Source of the DNA: an uncultured delta proteobacterium
GTDB lineage: Bacteria > Desulfobacterota > Syntrophia > Syntrophales > UBA8958
NCBI GenBank assembly: GCA_903885795.1
Contig: CAISJV010000056.1
Location: 1 to 64,000 of the forward strand
Direction: 5' to 3'
Length of the DNA stretch: 64,000 nt
Part shown: positions 37,113 to 46,096 of the stretch, in pieces
How positions within the stretch are numbered: the stretch's first letter is position 1
How the letters are laid out: each line of letters opens with the position of its first letter
Made by a program: the position numbers and the translations under genes
The notes under the pieces: model-generated
Seen by the model: only the letters and a program-made list of their open reading frames with translations
Databases searched by the model: none
What the model was told of the DNA's origin: nothing

Positions 37113-38429
37113 TTACCTGCCTCCCATCGCTTTTTCGAGATTGGCTTTTGCGGTAACATAATCGTACAGAGAAGTGATGTGCGTCTGTTTGGCTTGGCTG
37201 TAATTGACGGTGGCAATCGTTACTTCCAGGGTCGTCCCCAGACCCATCTGATAACGGAGGTCAGCCAATTCCATATTCTCCGTTGCCTGCCTGACCTGAA
37301 CCTTGGCGTTGGCGATGGATTCCTCGGCCTTCTTAAGGTTAAGGAGGGCCGTCTTGACTTCCTGGGTGATCTGGAGTTTGAGGATGGCAATTTTGGCTTC
37401 TGTAACCCTCATATTCGCCAAGGCTTTCTGCACCGCCTGCTGGGTTGAAAACCCCTGGAAGAGATTCCATGACAGGCTTACTCCTGCCGTCCATCCCTGG
37501 GCCACGGGCGTTTGACTGCCAGCAAATTCATAGCCGGCGTTGGCGTCAAAGGAAGGGAAATAGTCCTTTTTTGCCAGGGACACCGATTTTTCCGCCGAGG
37601 CCTTCTGCACAAGGAGGGATTGCAGATCCTGACGGTTTTTATTTGCCCGCTCTACAGCGTCCTGCTCCGTAATTTTATAACTTTCAAGGGTCTTGATCTC
37701 TTTAACAGTGTAAGACGCGGGACCGTCATAACCCATCGCGGTGTTCAGGGAAACCCAGGCCTTGCTCAATTCGTTTTCACCCTCGATGAGCTTGAGATCG
37801 GCATTGCTTAGATAGACCTCAACGTTGGTCACGTCGTATTTCGGCTTCTTTCCGGCTTCAAAGAACAGTTTGGCCTGCTCCAACTGTTTGCGGTACTGAT
37901 CCCTGACGTCAATATAGACATCCCGGGAATATTTTGACTTAAGGACGAGATAATAGGCGTTCTTGACACTATTGACCACCGTGGTGATCTGATTTTCCAC
38001 ATCCTTCCGTGATGAATCGAGGTTGAGACTTGCCACATCGACGCCGTCTTCCCGTTTCCCGAAATCATATATTTTCTGGGTAAGGTTAAGGGTATTATCG
38101 CCATACTTGTATCCATAAGCCGTATTAATGGGAGGATAGGGGTCGCCCGTCTGCTTGACGGCATTGTAGCTGGTAAAGGATGAATAGGCATCCAATTTGG
38201 GGTAATATCCTGATTTTGCCTGCCCCAATTGGGCCTCATTAGCCTGGGTGGTATAGAGATACTGCATTATTACCGGTTGATTCTTGACGGCGATTTCCAG
38301 ACATCGTTCCAGTGAAAGTTCCTCCCCTTCCCGGATCAGGGGTTCTGCCGCTGGCGCCTCGCCAAAAGAGATGATCAAGGCGGCGCAGAGAATCAACATT
38401 GTCAAGTATCTTTTCAACTGAAAAAACAA
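37113..38429 (-). CDS. TolC-family outer-membrane efflux protein
   Basis: A 438-residue outer membrane channel. A signal peptide (about residues 1-28, ending APAAEP) is followed by two OEP repeats (LSLERCLEIAVKNQP and a second set with LAKKDYFPSFDANAGY). Start is TTG with GGGAGGGAGAAAG upstream; an ATG in the signal peptide (38399) is less likely. It is the first gene of a tolC-adaptor-RND operon. Confidence 0.92.
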   Translation of the reverse strand: MFFQLKRYLTMLILCAALIISFGEAPAAEPLIREGEELSLERCLEIAVKNQPVIMQYLYTTQANEAQLGQAKSGYYPKLDAYSSFTSYNAVKQTGDPYPPINTAYGYKYGDNTLNLTQKIYDFGKREDGVDVASLNLDSSRKDVENQITTVVNSVKNAYYLVLKSKYSRDVYIDVRDQYRKQLEQAKLFFEAGKKPKYDVTNVEVYLSNADLKLIEGENELSKAWVSLNTAMGYDGPASYTVKEIKTLESYKITEQDAVERANKNRQDLQSLLVQKASAEKSVSLAKKDYFPSFDANAGYEFAGSQTPVAQGWTAGVSLSWNLFQGFSTQQAVQKALANMRVTEAKIAILKLQITQEVKTALLNLKKAEESIANAKVQVRQATENMELADLRYQMGLGTTLEVTIATVNYSQAKQTHITSLYDYVTAKANLEKAMGGR

Positions 38430-38616
38430 CTTTCTCCCTCCCCTGCAAGGAGAGGGTTGGGGTAGGATGGGTTTGATCTTGATTTTCTTCTCCCTTTGTG
38501 ACGGCTGCCCGCAATGCCGGTACTATTACAGGCCCTCCCAAAAAAGATGAAATAGCTATCACATCGAGTATCCATTTGTCAAAAAAAGTACCCTTTCGTA
38601 GGGCGCGGAGGGGGTG
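38430..38616. other. Intergenic region between tolC and beta-CASP gene
   Basis: This 187-bp gap lies upstream of the leftward tolC operon and downstream of the leftward beta-CASP gene. It holds a small palindromic segment (CTCCCTCCCCTGC...AGGAGAGGG near 38433-38456) similar to that at 12431-12450. No gene is seen. Confidence 0.4.
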
Positions 38617-40203
38617 TTAATCGTCGATCGTTCCTTTCCCCATTTCACCGCCGTCAAGACCGTCACAGGGCATTGCTCCGTTCTTACGCTCCCGGTCCTG
38701 CTGTTCGGCAGAAAGAATAATCCTGTCGTTCAACTCCGGTGCGATGGCCTTGAAACCGAGATTGCTTTCAATCATCCGCGCCATATTAATCGTATTTTCC
38801 TTGTCTCCATGAACGACAAAAATCTCCTTTGTCTTCCCGAAACCGGCCAGCCAGTTCAATACCTGGCAAGCATCGGCATGGTTGGAGAAGAGGTCAAACT
38901 GCATTATTCTCATTTTTACATCCTTTTCGACAGGGCCGGTGCTTAGAGCACCTTCCCCTTCCCTCCGGACGGGAATCCTGACCCGCGGCTCCCCGGAAAG
39001 GAGCTGTGAGCCTAGAGAACCCGGGGCCTGCCAGCCGACAATAGCGAGGAGATTTTGAGGGTTCTCGATCATCTTTTCAAGATGCTGCGGGGCGTTGCCA
39101 TGATCCATCATTCCGCTCGAAGTTAGATAAATCGCCGGCTTTCCCAAGTCTTGCGCCCGGAGGGACTCCGCCCCGGAAACGTCTTGTAGGCCCGGGAAAA
39201 GGAAGAGATCCTGACCGCCATCCTTAAGCTTACGTACTTCTGGACGGAAATATCCGCTGTATCGTCCATAAACCCTCGTTATTTTCCTTCCCATGCCGCT
39301 GTCGGCGTAAACGGGTGTCTCCTCAGTAATAATTCCTTCCCGCTTCAATCTGCCCAGCATGAACAGGACCTTCTGGGTACGATCAAGGGTAAAGGCCGGG
39401 ATCAAAACGCTTCCTCCGGCTTCCAAGGTCTTGCGTATCTCCGTTCTGAACTGAGTCGTTTTGCTCCCGGTCCGCTGTGTCGTTCCGTAAGTCGCCTCAA
39501 CAATGACAAAATCTCCTTCCCTGATATCAAAGGGCGCCTTGAGCAGCGGTATGGATGTATTTCCCATATCACCGGTAAACACGATTTTTATGGATTTTTC
39601 GCCGTCTTTGCACCAGATTTCGATCATGGCCGAACCGAGTATATGGCCGGCATTCCGAAAGCGGACGGCGATGTCCGGCGCTAGATCAATTTTGTGATCA
39701 TAGGAGAGGGACGTGAAGTTTTTCATCATCGCCGAAATATCCTGAGAACCGAACAGGGCAGCCGTTTCCCCGCCCGTATAATCAAGACTGGCGCCCATAA
39801 TCAAGCGGGTGAGGGCTTTTGTGGCCCCAATACCAACCACCTTGCCTCGAAAACCATTTTTATACAAAAGAGGTATTCTGCCCATATGATCGCTATGGGC
39901 ATGGGTCAGGAGCACGTAATTTATGGTTGAGGGATCGAAGGGTAATATATTGTTACGGAAACGATCCTCATGGCTCACAAATAAACCGAAATCAATGAGG
40001 ACTCTGTATTTCCCCGACTCCAGAAGATAGGCGCTGCCGCCGACTGTCCTGGCGGCGCCGAGGAATTGAAGGGAGGTCGTCGCCTGCGCCCAGGAAGGCA
40101 AGGCCAAAAACAGAAAGATAATGGTTGCCGATAACACTTGCCACCATTGGATATCCGCAGGTTCTCGCTTCTGGAACCGATCATGCATTTCATGTCTAGG
40201 CAT
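38617..40203 (-). CDS. Exported beta-CASP metallo-beta-lactamase protein
   Basis: A 528-residue MBL plus beta-CASP protein of the CPSF73/Ysh1-like class. A hydrophobic segment near residues 22-41 (ATIIFLFLALPSWAQA) has a signal peptide form with a likely cleavage after AQA. The MBL core has THAHSDHMGR (HxHxDH, about residues 100-106), FRNAGHILGSAMIE, FTGDMGN and the beta-CASP motifs with VEATYGTT, LTSSGMMDHGNA and FSNHADACQVL. Family members are RNA nucleases. The signal peptide suggests export, which is unusual. Substrate is unknown. An internal ATG (MHDRFQ) could shorten it slightly. Confidence 0.83.
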   Translation of the reverse strand: MPRHEMHDRFQKREPADIQWWQVLSATIIFLFLALPSWAQATTSLQFLGAARTVGGSAYLLESGKYRVLIDFGLFVSHEDRFRNNILPFDPSTINYVLLTHAHSDHMGRIPLLYKNGFRGKVVGIGATKALTRLIMGASLDYTGGETAALFGSQDISAMMKNFTSLSYDHKIDLAPDIAVRFRNAGHILGSAMIEIWCKDGEKSIKIVFTGDMGNTSIPLLKAPFDIREGDFVIVEATYGTTQRTGSKTTQFRTEIRKTLEAGGSVLIPAFTLDRTQKVLFMLGRLKREGIITEETPVYADSGMGRKITRVYGRYSGYFRPEVRKLKDGGQDLFLFPGLQDVSGAESLRAQDLGKPAIYLTSSGMMDHGNAPQHLEKMIENPQNLLAIVGWQAPGSLGSQLLSGEPRVRIPVRREGEGALSTGPVEKDVKMRIMQFDLFSNHADACQVLNWLAGFGKTKEIFVVHGDKENTINMARMIESNLGFKAIAPELNDRIILSAEQQDRERKNGAMPCDGLDGGEMGKGTIDD

Positions 40204-40272
40204 GGAATCTTTAAATCACAGCCGGAAAAACAATGCAAAAGAATAATGTGGTCAGGCAATTGCATCATTTCC

Positions 40273-40302
40273 TTGACACATCAGACGTCTGCGGCTTATA
40301 GA
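40273..40302 (+). promoter_or_regulatory. Promoter with internal palindrome for PAS-LuxR gene
   Basis: -35 TTGACA (40273-40278), 18-bp spacer, -10 TATAGA (40297-40302). The perfect palindrome CAGACGTCTG (40282-40291) lies in the spacer and may be an operator. The transcription start would be near 40309, almost at the ATG (40311), where no SD is visible. Confidence 0.55.
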
Positions 40303-40310
40303 TTTAGGCA

Positions 40311-41573
40311 ATGGACATCTCATCGAATAATATTGAAAATGCCAACCTCCCACTGCGAAGCAACAAATCCCCAGGCGAAATGGCAGATCTCTTTCAGACA
40401 ATGACGGAAAAATCCGTAGCCGGCATCTATGTGGTTCAGGAGGGCAAATTCGTTTTTGTCAACGCGAACGCCGCCTACTACGCCGGCTATACGAGGGAGG
40501 AACTCGTCGGGAAAAAATCGGATATTCTCGTGCCTCCCGAGGATCGGGAAACGGTCAAAAAAAACGCCCGCATGATGCTCCAGGGCGAACGGATATCCCC
40601 CCATGAATTTCAGATCATCGCCAAAGACGGCCAGAGGCGCTGGATCATGGAGACGGTAGCCTCAATCTCATACGAAGGCAAACCTGCTATTCTGGGCAAT
40701 TCCATGGATATTTCCGATCGCAAGCAGGCAGAAGAAAGAATCAAAGAGTCGGAAAACTGGTACCGAACGGTCTTCGAAACCACGGGAGCGGCAACGATGG
40801 TCCTTGAGAAAGACACCACCATCTCCTTTGTAAACAATGAATTTGTAAAACAATTCGGCTATACCAAGGAAGAAATCGAAAACCGGAAAAGTTGGACGGA
40901 ATTTACCTATCCCGATGATGTAGAGGCCATGATGACCTATCACTACCTTAGACGCATTAACCCCCATATTCCCCCAAAGAATTATGAATTCCGCTGGTAC
41001 AATAAGAAAGGCGATCTGCGGAATATATATTTGACCGTGGATCTGATTCCGGGAACCACCAAGAGCATTGCCTCGTTTCTCGACATCACCGACTACAAGG
41101 AAGCCGAGGCGGCCCTTAAAAAGCGTGGTGAAGAACTGGAAGCAAAAACCCACGAACTGGAGGAATTGAACGCAGCCTTGAGGGTCTTGCTTAAAAAGCG
41201 GGAGGAGGATAAAAAAGAATTGGCCGTGGATGTCCTGTCCAATGTGAAGAAACTCGTCATCCCTTACGTGGATAAGCTAAAAAAACAGATAGAGGACCCT
41301 CATTTGCGGGCGGACTTAAAGGTTCTCGAATCTAACCTGAGAGACATTGTGTCACCCTTCTCCCGTACCCTTTCTTCCCGGCACATGAATCTGACGCCCC
41401 GGGAAATCCAGGTGGCCAATCTAATTAAGGAAGGAAAATCAAGCAAGGAGATTGCCGACTTTTTCAACATCTCCCCAAGCGCTGTCAACATCTGCCGCCA
41501 TCGCATTCGTCTGAAACTCGGTCTGAATAAGCAGAAAACCAATCTTCAGTCTTATCTCTCATCTTTTTCTTAA
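40311..41573 (+). CDS. PAS-PAS-LuxR transcriptional regulator
   Basis: A 420-residue regulator. Two PAS domains (about residues 30-145 and 150-270) precede a coiled coil (about 275-335) and a C-terminal LuxR-type helix-turn-helix (LTPREIQVANLIKEGKSSKE). PAS domains sense redox, light or small ligands; no heme-binding motif is obvious. It lacks a phosphoacceptor receiver domain. It lies upstream of the CoA-transferase gene and may control it. Confidence 0.87.
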   Translation: MDISSNNIENANLPLRSNKSPGEMADLFQTMTEKSVAGIYVVQEGKFVFVNANAAYYAGYTREELVGKKSDILVPPEDRETVKKNARMMLQGERISPHEFQIIAKDGQRRWIMETVASISYEGKPAILGNSMDISDRKQAEERIKESENWYRTVFETTGAATMVLEKDTTISFVNNEFVKQFGYTKEEIENRKSWTEFTYPDDVEAMMTYHYLRRINPHIPPKNYEFRWYNKKGDLRNIYLTVDLIPGTTKSIASFLDITDYKEAEAALKKRGEELEAKTHELEELNAALRVLLKKREEDKKELAVDVLSNVKKLVIPYVDKLKKQIEDPHLRADLKVLESNLRDIVSPFSRTLSSRHMNLTPREIQVANLIKEGKSSKEIADFFNISPSAVNICRHRIRLKLGLNKQKTNLQSYLSSFS

Positions 41574-41735
41574 ATTACATTTATTGTAATATTACTGTTA
41601 ATATCTTTTGATATTGATTATTTTGACTTTCCGAAATAAGCATACAGCCTCGTTACGACTTCTTGTCTTTGATCTCTATGTTTGGAGATTGTTTTGTTAA
41701 AAGAATTGTCACAATCTTTCGCAGTACCTACCAAA

Positions 41736-41762
41736 GGGGCCGGGGAACGCCAACCCGGTCCC
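41736..41762. other. Strong hairpin between the PAS-LuxR gene and the CoA-transferase gene
   Basis: GGGGCCGGG (41736-41744) pairs with CCCGGTCCC (41754-41762) as nine pairs with one G-U, loop GAACGCCAA. No U-run follows. It may end the regulator transcript by a Rho-aided mechanism or act in the leader of the CoA-transferase mRNA. The rest of the 41574-41857 gap shows an imperfect ATTGT/ACAAT inverted repeat near 41699-41719. Confidence 0.5.
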
Positions 41763-41857
41763 GCCTTCTCCCCGTCGGGTTCAAAGCACTCAGTAGATGA
41801 CGCTTTATACATTTAGGTACGAAAGTCTTACACAAAATTTAACAGGGAGGGAATTTC

Positions 41858-43204
41858 ATGAGTTTACAAGAGGATTACAAGAAGAAGCTGGTAACGGCAG
41901 CGCAGGCGGTGGGTCTTGTCAAATCGGGAAACTGGGTGGAATATGGATCCTTCACCGGCATGGTGCGGGCCTGCGACAAGGCCCTGGCGCAACGTAAGGA
42001 AGAACTCCGGGACGTAAAGGTTCGTAGTTGCGTTACCGCTTATCTGCCCGAAGTCCTCGTTGCTGATCCCAAGGGAGAGTCCTTCACCTGGGTGAGTTGG
42101 CATTTCTCCGGGGCGGACCGGAAGTTTGCCGACAAGGGAGTCCCGGCCTACTATACGCCCATAAAATATTCGGAAGTTCCCCGCATAGTTAGGGAAGAAA
42201 TAGATGATATAGATTTCTTCATGCTCCAGGTTGCCCCCATGGACAAGCACGGCTTCTTCAATTTCGGCCCCCAGTGCTCCCATTCCAAGGCCCTGTGCGA
42301 GCGAGCCAAAACGGTCATCGTGGAGGTCAATGAAAAGATGCCCCGCTGCCTGGGGGGGTATGAAGAGGCCATTCATATCAGCGAGGTCGATTATATCGTC
42401 GAGGGGGAAAATCCGCCCCTGACGCAGCTCCCATCGGCGCCGCCTTCGGATGTGGACAAGAAAGTGGCCGAGTTGATAGTCGAGGACATGATCGACGGCA
42501 GTTGCATCCAGCTCGGCATCGGCGGCATGCCCAACGCCGTCGGGATGCTCATCGCCGCATCGGGCCTGAGGGACCTCGGCTGTCACACAGAGATGCTCGT
42601 GGACGCCTACGTGCACATGTTCGAATCTGGCAAGCTGACGGGTGCGAAAAAGGCTATCGACCCCTACAAGATCGTCTATACCTTCGCCCTGGGAACACAG
42701 ATCCTTTATGACTTCCTTGACGACAACCCCCGCTGCGCGACCTATCCCGTCAATTACACCAACAAGCCGGCCATCGCCGCCCTCAATAACAATCTGATAA
42801 CTATTAACAATGCCATCGAGGTGGACCTCTATGGCCAGATCTGCTCGGAATCCTCAGGTTTCCGCCAGATCACCGGTACGGGAGGACAACTTGACTATGT
42901 CCTGGCGGGCTATGAGTCGAAAGGAGGAAAATCTTTTGTCTGCCTGCCCTCCAGCTATAAGGATAAGGAAGGCAAGGTTAAATCGCGGATCGTTCCCTTC
43001 CTGCCCCCAGGGGGCATCGTCACCGCCACCAGGACAATCGCCCACATCTTCGTCACCGAACACGGAAAGTTCAATGTAAAGGGAAGGAACACCTGGCAAC
43101 GGGCCGAAGGACTTATCAACATTTCCCATCCCGATACGCGGGATGAACTGATCAAGTCTGCTGAGGCACAGGGCATCTGGAGGAAATCAAATAAGCGGGA
43201 CTGA
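41858..43204 (+). CDS. Butyryl-CoA/4-hydroxybutyrate-type CoA-transferase
   Basis: A 448-residue acetyl-CoA hydrolase/transferase. The catalytic Glu region is visible as LYGQICSESSGFRQ followed by TGTGGQLDYVLAG; the Gly-rich QLGIGGMPNAVG lies upstream. It would exchange CoA between acetate and butyryl-CoA, 4-hydroxybutyryl-CoA or a similar acid, with no ATP cost. This fits a syntrophic butyrate or fatty-acid degrader. Exact substrate is not predictable. SD AGGGAGGG before the ATG. A terminator follows. Confidence 0.88.
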   Translation: MSLQEDYKKKLVTAAQAVGLVKSGNWVEYGSFTGMVRACDKALAQRKEELRDVKVRSCVTAYLPEVLVADPKGESFTWVSWHFSGADRKFADKGVPAYYTPIKYSEVPRIVREEIDDIDFFMLQVAPMDKHGFFNFGPQCSHSKALCERAKTVIVEVNEKMPRCLGGYEEAIHISEVDYIVEGENPPLTQLPSAPPSDVDKKVAELIVEDMIDGSCIQLGIGGMPNAVGMLIAASGLRDLGCHTEMLVDAYVHMFESGKLTGAKKAIDPYKIVYTFALGTQILYDFLDDNPRCATYPVNYTNKPAIAALNNNLITINNAIEVDLYGQICSESSGFRQITGTGGQLDYVLAGYESKGGKSFVCLPSSYKDKEGKVKSRIVPFLPPGGIVTATRTIAHIFVTEHGKFNVKGRNTWQRAEGLINISHPDTRDELIKSAEAQGIWRKSNKRD

Positions 43205-43231
43205 TTAGCCTTTTTGACTAGTAAACATTTA

Positions 43232-43275
43232 AAAGGGGTTGCGATTTTAACTTCGTAACCCCTTTCTTTTTTTTA
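43232..43275 (+). terminator. Terminator after CoA-transferase gene
   Basis: AAAGGGGTTGCGA pairs with TTCGTAACCCCTTT and is followed by a long T-rich run (TTCTTTTTTTT). Loop of about 8 bases. It also lies downstream of the convergent Cys-rich gene. Confidence 0.88.
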
Positions 43276-43287
43276 GCAGCCTAATGA

Positions 43288-43581
43288 TCAGGCCCTGAAG
43301 AGTACATCGATCCTAACGCTTTTTCCATTATTCTGGTTTTGCAAATTTCTCTCAAAATCTTCCCGGGATATCTCCATTTTCATCTTCCAGGAACCAATGC
43401 GGATGTTTTCGGCTCCATTGCCCTTCACCCTGATGATTTCCGCATAAGCCCCCACCCGATTGCAGTCACAATAGCAGGTCAGGTAGGGCCAGATCCCCTG
43501 AACATTCTTTTGATAGCAGTCTGGGCAGAAGCCCAGGCTTAGTGAGAGATCGGGGCAGGTTATCTCGATAGCATCGTCCAT
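43288..43581 (-). CDS. Cysteine-rich small protein
   Basis: A 97-residue soluble protein. Seven to eight residues are Cys/His-type metal ligands in two clusters (FCPDCYQ and LTCYCDCN), suggesting a zinc ribbon or iron-sulfur binding. Followed by a beta-like C-terminus (IRIGSWKMKMEIS). I recognise no family. It is 27 bp from the next gene in the same direction. Confidence 0.55.
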   Translation of the reverse strand: MDDAIEITCPDLSLSLGFCPDCYQKNVQGIWPYLTCYCDCNRVGAYAEIIRVKGNGAENIRIGSWKMKMEISREDFERNLQNQNNGKSVRIDVLFRA

Positions 43582-43608
43582 TTATTAAAATCCATTTATA
43601 GTCGTCTA

Positions 43609-43923
43609 TCAGTGTTTGTTGTATTTGAACAGGACGTTGGCCCCGACCACGATTAGCAGCACCGGCATCAGATATTTCCCCATGGCATAGATTTGCATAC
43701 CAAAGACCTCGGTCAGGAGAAAGACCACACCGACGGCAAGAATGATCCACCCTCCCAGGTCCTTGAAGCGCTGGATCAACGTGCCCACGGCAATAACAAT
43801 CAAGAGCACCGGCCAGCTCCGGCTGAAGGACCAGATTTGGGTGTTCCCCAGAATAACGAGCACCCCGAGGGTGATCAGGACCATACCGCCGGTAATAACG
43901 TGCATCTTTTCCTTTTTTTCCAT
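43609..43923 (-). CDS. DUF5668/LiaF-type transmembrane protein
   Basis: A 104-residue membrane protein with three or four short helices; GGMVLITLGVLVILGN and SWPVLLIVIAVGTLIQ repeats match the LiaF/DUF5668 TM module found with cell-envelope stress proteins. ATG at 43923 preferred, with GGAGG about 10 bases upstream; an earlier TTG is less likely. It sits after the slipin gene. Confidence 0.75.
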   Translation of the reverse strand: MEKKEKMHVITGGMVLITLGVLVILGNTQIWSFSRSWPVLLIVIAVGTLIQRFKDLGGWIILAVGVVFLLTEVFGMQIYAMGKYLMPVLLIVVGANVLFKYNKH

Positions 43924-43957
43924 GCCGTTCAATCCTCCCTGTCAAAAAAGTACGTTT

Positions 43958-44707
43958 TTATTTGTCATCCCCTTTCAGAAAATGCCGGAAGAAATCAATT
44001 GGAATGGGAAAGACGATGGTCGAATTGTTTTCCGCCGCAATCTGATTCAGGGTCTGCAAATATCTCAACTGCAAAGAGATGGGCTCCTTGGTCATGACCA
44101 TTGCTGCCTCCAAAAGTTTCTCCGCCGCCTGATATTCTCCTTCGGCAGCGATAACTTTGGCCCTTCTCTCCCGTTCCGCTTCAGCCTGTTTGGCGATGGC
44201 CCGTTTCATCTCTTCAGGCAGATCGATTTGCTTGACTTCCACCAACGACACCTTGATGCCCCAGGGATCGGTGCTGCGATCAAGAATTTCCTGAAGATGC
44301 ATATTGATTTTTTCTCTTTGTGATAAAATCTCATCTAGCTCCACCTGCCCGCAAACGCTCCTCAGGGTTGTCTGGGCAAGCTGCGACGTGGCGTAGAGAT
44401 AGTTTTCCACGTCAGTGACTGCTGCATTTGCGTCGATAACCCGGAAATAGACAACGGCATTAACTTTAATCGAAACATTATCCCGGGTAATCACGTCCTG
44501 AGGAGGAACATCCATCGTGATGGTACGCATATCGACTTTGACCATCTTATCGACAACGGGAATCAGGATGATCAGTCCCGGCCCTTTTACATCGATAATC
44601 CTTCCCAGGCGAAATATCACAGCCCGCTCGTATTCATTCAAAATCCGTATGGCCGACGCCAAAAACATAATGACCAAAAAAACCAGTATTGTTATGGTGT
44701 ACGTCAT
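43958..44707 (-). CDS. Slipin/stomatin-like SPFH protein
   Basis: A 249-residue membrane protein: one N-terminal helix (about 5-25), the SPFH band-7 domain ([25 protein letters not shown]) and an alpha-helical C-terminus. SPFH proteins scaffold lipid microdomains. It is paired with the upstream NfeD1b-type protease gene, a classical slipin-NfeD operon. Confidence 0.93.
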   Translation of the reverse strand: MTYTITILVFLVIMFLASAIRILNEYERAVIFRLGRIIDVKGPGLIILIPVVDKMVKVDMRTITMDVPPQDVITRDNVSIKVNAVVYFRVIDANAAVTDVENYLYATSQLAQTTLRSVCGQVELDEILSQREKINMHLQEILDRSTDPWGIKVSLVEVKQIDLPEEMKRAIAKQAEAERERRAKVIAAEGEYQAAEKLLEAAMVMTKEPISLQLRYLQTLNQIAAENNSTIVFPIPIDFFRHFLKGDDK

Positions 44708-44768
44708 GTTACTGCCCTCCCTTTCGACATGTCATTTATTAAAATAATGTTTAGAAACAGCGCGCCTA

Positions 44769-46070
44769 TTATTGTTCCTGCTTTTCAACCTTGACCTTTA
44801 AGCCATCGATCTTTATAACCCTGACCCGCGTCCCCTCTTCAAGGGGCATATCGCTAAAGGCCGCCCAATATTCTCCCTTCACCATTACTTTCCCTTCTTC
44901 ATGAACCTTGGTCACGGTTTTTCCTTCGGCCCCGATCATCCCCTCTTTCCCGGTGTACTTCTTTTGCATCTGGGCTTTAATGACCAACCTGATGACACCG
45001 ACAAAAAACAGTGAAATAATGGTCAGGGTCGGGATTAAAACTTCGAGGGAGACCCGCAGGGCTGGATCCGGAGAATCGAAGAGCATCAGGGAACCAATTG
45101 CCAGGGAAACTATCCCGCCGACCGTGAGGATGCCGTGACTGACAACCTTGATTTCGGCAACAAAAAGAACGATCCCGAAGAGGATGAGCATCACCGCTGC
45201 ATAATTTACCGGCAGGGTTTGCATGGCGAAGAAGGCCATAATCAGCGAGATACCGCCCACAACACCCGGCAAAATGGCCCCGGGGGTGGAAAACTCAAAA
45301 TACAACCCCGCCAAGCCCACTAAAAAGAGGACATAGGCGATGTTCGGATCGCTCAGGGTCGTGAGGATTCGATGGCGGAGGCCCATTTTTCTTTCTTTCA
45401 GGATCGCCCCGGAAGTCTTCAATATTTTCTTTTTATCGCCGACAAGTACCTGCTTCCCATCGGCCAGTTTGAGAAGTTGCTGTACATCCGAAGCGACATA
45501 ATCAATCACGCCATTTTTCAGGGCCTCTTCCGCCGTAATGGAAGCGCTTATTCTCACCGCCTTTTCTACCCACTCCTCGTTTCTTCCTCTTATTTTGGCG
45601 ATGCTCCGCACATAGGCTGCGGCATCATTGGCGACCTTTTCCATCATGGTCTTATCCCCACCGCCACCGCCAAGACCAACCGGATGGGCGGCCCCGATGT
45701 TCGTTCCCGGGGCCATCCCAGCCACATGGGCCGCCACGGTAATGATGACGCCAGCAGAGGCCGCCCGGGCCCCGGAGGGAAATACATAGACAAAGACAGG
45801 TATCTGGGCGTTGAGGATGCTTTTGGCGATATCCCGCATGGCCAGATCGAGCCCTCCGGGGGTGTCAAGGAGGATAATCAGGCCATCTGCCCCTTCTTTC
45901 CCGGCTTCACTGATGTTCTGAGTAATGTACTCAGCCGCCGGAGGGGTAATGGCGCCGCTGATGGAAATGACATTAAATACTGGTGAAGGTTCCGCAGACA
46001 CAGCGCAACAGGGCCAAGTGAAGATGAGCAGAAACTGCAACAACACTATCAGTCTTTTATTGATCGACAT
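44769..46070 (-). CDS. NfeD1b-type membrane serine protease
   Basis: A 433-residue protein. A signal peptide (about 1-24) is followed by a ClpP/crotonase-like protease domain with the Ser in ARAASAGV and the catalytic Lys region. Four membrane helices (about 240-340) and an OB-fold NfeD domain at the end complete it. It cleaves slipin-type partners. Both ATG at 46070 and one at 46085 have plausible SDs; I chose the former for its leader. Confidence 0.9.
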   Translation of the reverse strand: MSINKRLIVLLQFLLIFTWPCCAVSAEPSPVFNVISISGAITPPAAEYITQNISEAGKEGADGLIILLDTPGGLDLAMRDIAKSILNAQIPVFVYVFPSGARAASAGVIITVAAHVAGMAPGTNIGAAHPVGLGGGGGDKTMMEKVANDAAAYVRSIAKIRGRNEEWVEKAVRISASITAEEALKNGVIDYVASDVQQLLKLADGKQVLVGDKKKILKTSGAILKERKMGLRHRILTTLSDPNIAYVLFLVGLAGLYFEFSTPGAILPGVVGGISLIMAFFAMQTLPVNYAAVMLILFGIVLFVAEIKVVSHGILTVGGIVSLAIGSLMLFDSPDPALRVSLEVLIPTLTIISLFFVGVIRLVIKAQMQKKYTGKEGMIGAEGKTVTKVHEEGKVMVKGEYWAAFSDMPLEEGTRVRVIKIDGLKVKVEKQEQ

Positions 46071-46096
46071 TTTTTCCCTTACCATGATCCTCTCTC

